DNA of 64,000 bases. Source: Geobacter sp. SVR. Lineage in GTDB: Bacteria; Desulfobacterota; Desulfuromonadia; Geobacterales; Pseudopelobacteraceae. Under the pieces are notes generated by a model. It saw only the letters and a program-made list of their open reading frames with translations. It was not told the origin of the DNA and made no database searches. Position numbers and translations under genes: made by a program. Below are positions 62,168 to 64,000 of this stretch, in pieces (positions within the stretch are counted from its first letter, which is position 1; the number at the start of each line of letters is the position of its first letter). Where the stretch lies: the NCBI RefSeq assembly GCF_016865365.1, contig NZ_AP024469.1:2820501-2884500 (forward strand). The letters are read 5' to 3'.

Positions 62168-62732
62168 TTTTTAAAACATGGCAAATCGAGGTATCAGGTG
62201 CGGGTGAATCAATAGTTATATGGGTTGTTTGTTATTTATTTATAGCCTTTTAATTTGGTTATTATGGTAAAAATGAGTTTGCTTCGCGATCCGTATGGAT
62301 CACAAACAATGGATCAGGCTTGCACTCTTTGATATTCGGGGAAAGTTGAGCATAAATATCAAATGGTGCAAGCCTGACCCAGCTGATCTTCCGTTCCCGA
62401 TAGCCAACGGCAAGCCGATCGATGGAGCTACGGCCATCCAGGAGACGGTGAGGGGGAATATGGGACTGACGGACCCTCCAAGCTCGCCACCGGCAGCGAA
62501 ATAAAGTCATTGCATCAGCCGGCACCGCCACCGATGCCATCTCACGGCCCATCGGGAGCACCACCGCAGTCCCTGCAAGCGTTTGATTCCCAGTTCTCTG
62601 GCGCCGACGATAAAATGCGCGGTCTAGAATCCATAGTTCAGCCATCAGGCCCGCCTGTCGCCTCTCCGGCACTGACCGTCACCCCTGAGCCGGCCACACC
62701 AGCCGCCGCCACACCCCAGGACAGGCCGACGG
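62168..62732. other. Region with gene remnants between AT-rich island and truncated IS
   Basis: The first 120 bp are AT-rich and empty. A dyad follows at 62311-62380. After it, a plus-strand frame reads DLPFPIANGKPIDGATAIQE and ends at 62504, and a Pro-rich frame (62510-62779, TTG start) runs into the IS copy. Both look like leftovers of interrupted genes; neither has an identifiable family or ribosome site. Confidence 0.4.
62311..62380. repeat. Imperfect inverted repeat, REP/RAYT-like
   Basis: Arms GGATCAGGCTTGCAC...TTTGATATT (62311-62336) and its complement at 62355-62380 (26 nt each, three mismatches), separated by 18 nt. The GGGTCAGGCTTGCA-type end resembles sequences that flank REP-associated tyrosine transposases; no such transposase is present here. 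Confidence 0.6.
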
Positions 62733-63044
62733 ATGGAGTCACAACGCAACACACCGCACAAGTACGATGCCGAGTTTAAAGCTGAAGCGTTGAAGCTGGT
62801 TCTAGAAGACAACCGCACCATCCGCGAAGTTGAAAGCAGCCTCGGGATCACCCATGGAGTTTTAAAAGGGTGGCTCCAGAAGCATCGTGACCAGCAAAAT
62901 CCGGCCATTGCCAGGCAGGGATCTGCAGAAGCAGAGCTTAAGCAACTACGCAAAGAGAACGAACAACTCCGCCGGGAGCGTGAAATCCTAAAAAAAGCTG
63001 TGGCCATCTTCTCGACGGACCCACATCGTTATTCGGGTTCATAA
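62733..63044 (+). CDS. IS3-family transposase OrfA with altered N terminus
   Basis: A 103-residue protein. From KYDAEFKAEALKLVLEDNRT on it matches the OrfA at 59575 closely, but the first residues (MESQRNTPH) differ and come from DNA outside the IS homology. The HTH and leucine-zipper parts are intact, and the A7G slippery run (62990-62997) is kept. Without its left inverted repeat this copy is unlikely to transpose by itself. Confidence 0.88.
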   Translation: MESQRNTPHKYDAEFKAEALKLVLEDNRTIREVESSLGITHGVLKGWLQKHRDQQNPAIARQGSAEAELKQLRKENEQLRREREILKKAVAIFSTDPHRYSGS

Positions 63045-63931
63045 CCGAGCACCGCTCCGAATTCGGAGTGAAGGAGATGTGCCGAGTTCTGGGAGTGACT
63101 CGGAGTTGGTACTACGCTCATACGGCCGGCAGAGTAACGAGACGGCAGCGCGAAGACCAGACGTTGTTGCCAACAATTAAATCCGCCTTCGAAGATAGCG
63201 AAAGCACATATGGTGCGAAACGGATCACCAATAAACTACGCCAGCTAGGGCGGCGCGTCGGAAAAAACCGCATCTGGCGCCTGATGCGCGAAAACGGCCT
63301 TAAAGTCAAGACGACGCGGAAGTTCAAGATTACGACGAACTCAGATCACAAGCGTCCTGTAGCTGACAATCTGGTGAAGCGTCAATTCTCCGCTGCCGCT
63401 CCTAATCGGCTTTGGACCGGTGACATAACGTACATTGAGACGGCCCAGGGTTGGTTGTACTTGGCAGTGGTCCTTGACGTGTTCTCCCGCCGGATCGTGG
63501 GCTGGAGCATGAACAAACGCATGACAGACGATCTTGTTATAGCTGCTCTTACCAATGCGATAGTCAGGCGTCGGCCATCACCAGGATTTATTTTCCACAC
63601 GGATCGAGGGTCACAGTATTGCAGCAAACGGTTTCGTGCCGTGGTCGAGAAAGCAGCTGGCATCCAAAGTATGAGCGGAACCGGGTGCTGCTATGACAAT
63701 GCAATTACGGAAACCTTTTTCTCCACACTGAAGAGGGAGCTAATTTACCACTGCTCCTTCACGACCCGGCAAGAAGCACAGAGCCGGATATTTCGTTACA
63801 TCGAAGGCTTTTACAACCGCAAGAGGATTCACTCTGCGATTGGCTATCTCTCTCCTGACCAATTTGAGCAGCAGGAGCTAAAGGTGGCAGCATAGAATTT
63901 TGAGTGTGTCCTCTATTGCGAAGACAGGTCA
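62760..63931 (+). mobile_element. 5'-truncated copy 2 of the same IS3-family element
   Basis: Homology to copy 1 begins near 62760 inside orfA and continues to the right end GACAGGTCA at 63931, which is identical to copy 1. The left inverted repeat and the first codons of orfA are missing. The two copies differ at scattered positions in orfB's first 50 codons but are almost identical afterwards. After 63931 the 69 bp to the window end show no feature. Confidence 0.88.
63068..63895 (+). CDS. IS3-family transposase OrfB, copy 2
   Basis: A 275-residue DDE transposase part, same length as in copy 1 and with the same GDITYIET, HTDRGSQY, NAITETFF motifs. Differences from copy 1 cluster between residues 18 and 48 (for example KSAFEDSESTYGAKRITNKL here). 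Lies in the -1 frame relative to OrfA, 23 bp downstream, as in copy 1. Confidence 0.93.
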   Translation: MKEMCRVLGVTRSWYYAHTAGRVTRRQREDQTLLPTIKSAFEDSESTYGAKRITNKLRQLGRRVGKNRIWRLMRENGLKVKTTRKFKITTNSDHKRPVADNLVKRQFSAAAPNRLWTGDITYIETAQGWLYLAVVLDVFSRRIVGWSMNKRMTDDLVIAALTNAIVRRRPSPGFIFHTDRGSQYCSKRFRAVVEKAAGIQSMSGTGCCYDNAITETFFSTLKRELIYHCSFTTRQEAQSRIFRYIEGFYNRKRIHSAIGYLSPDQFEQQELKVAA

Positions 63932-64000
63932 GCCTATGGGGGGTTTTCGTCACTGCTATTTCTCCCATTGCCTTTCGTTTCAGATGAAGTCTCACTAACA

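Noticed and set aside
62760-63931. Second complete IS with its own target duplication
   Set aside because: The left inverted repeat and the start of orfA are absent, so no duplication can be defined.

Overview
The window reads as chromosome of a Geobacter-like member of the Desulfuromonadota (Geobacterales). Evidence: a high-GC background; a citrate synthase of the eukaryote-like type described in Geobacter; multiheme c-type cytochromes with an NrfD/FeS quinone module; rubrerythrin plus desulfoferrodoxin; a multicopper oxidase resembling Geobacter OmpB; a GEMM-I riboswitch; and several sigma-54 promoters. No rRNA, tRNA or CRISPR array was recognised.

Layout. 1-10 kb: a 5'-truncated LysR regulator; an ArsR repressor beside a four-domain persulfide/CoA-disulfide reductase fusion, sharing operator-like palindromes; envelope genes (OmpA lipoprotein, RlpA, TIGR04219-type barrel) and small metabolic genes. 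10-20 kb: GAF-GGDEF diguanylate cyclase; a sigma-54-promoted chemoreceptor with its Cache-like sensor at the C terminus; rhodanese; VOC protein; leucyl aminopeptidase; EamA transporter; XRE-receiver regulator; a membrane protein of unknown function. 20-28 kb: a tRNA nucleotidyltransferase-like enzyme that seems to start at CTG; NodIJ-like ABC exporter; zinc-ribbon protein, rsgA and a spermidine-synthase-like protein; tex. 28-35 kb: TetR regulator; a multicopper oxidase ending in a dockerin, followed by a cohesin protein with a PEP-CTERM anchor; polX; an apparently orphan GEMM-I riboswitch convergent to polX; mobB. 35-43 kb: heme-binding GGDEF-EAL protein, moaA, desulfoferrodoxin, rubrerythrin, citrate synthase, M24 peptidase. 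43-53.5 kb: histidine kinase with a c-heme sensor, an NtrC-type activator and a divergent ten-gene operon behind a sigma-54 promoter. That operon encodes small membrane proteins, a receiver without its phospho-aspartate, penta- and nonaheme cytochromes, FeS and NrfD subunits, and a kinase-less copy of the heme sensor. 53.5-64 kb: DHH phosphoesterase, hydrolase, MFS exporter, small enzymes, then an ogt / ada-alkA alkylation-repair pair split by an IS3 element, an AT-rich island, and a second, 5'-truncated copy of the same IS.

Themes. Three proteins carry periplasmic CxxCH sensor regions next to a quinol-linked cytochrome module, which points to redox-controlled respiration. Cyclic-dinucleotide signalling (two GGDEF proteins and a riboswitch) and sigma-54 promoters (four candidates) recur. 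The strongest candidates for undescribed biology are the oxidase-dockerin / cohesin-PEP-CTERM pair at 29.2-32.3 kb, the self-contained riboswitch RNA at 34.37-34.54 kb, and the two-component-controlled cytochrome operon at 46.9-53.4 kb.
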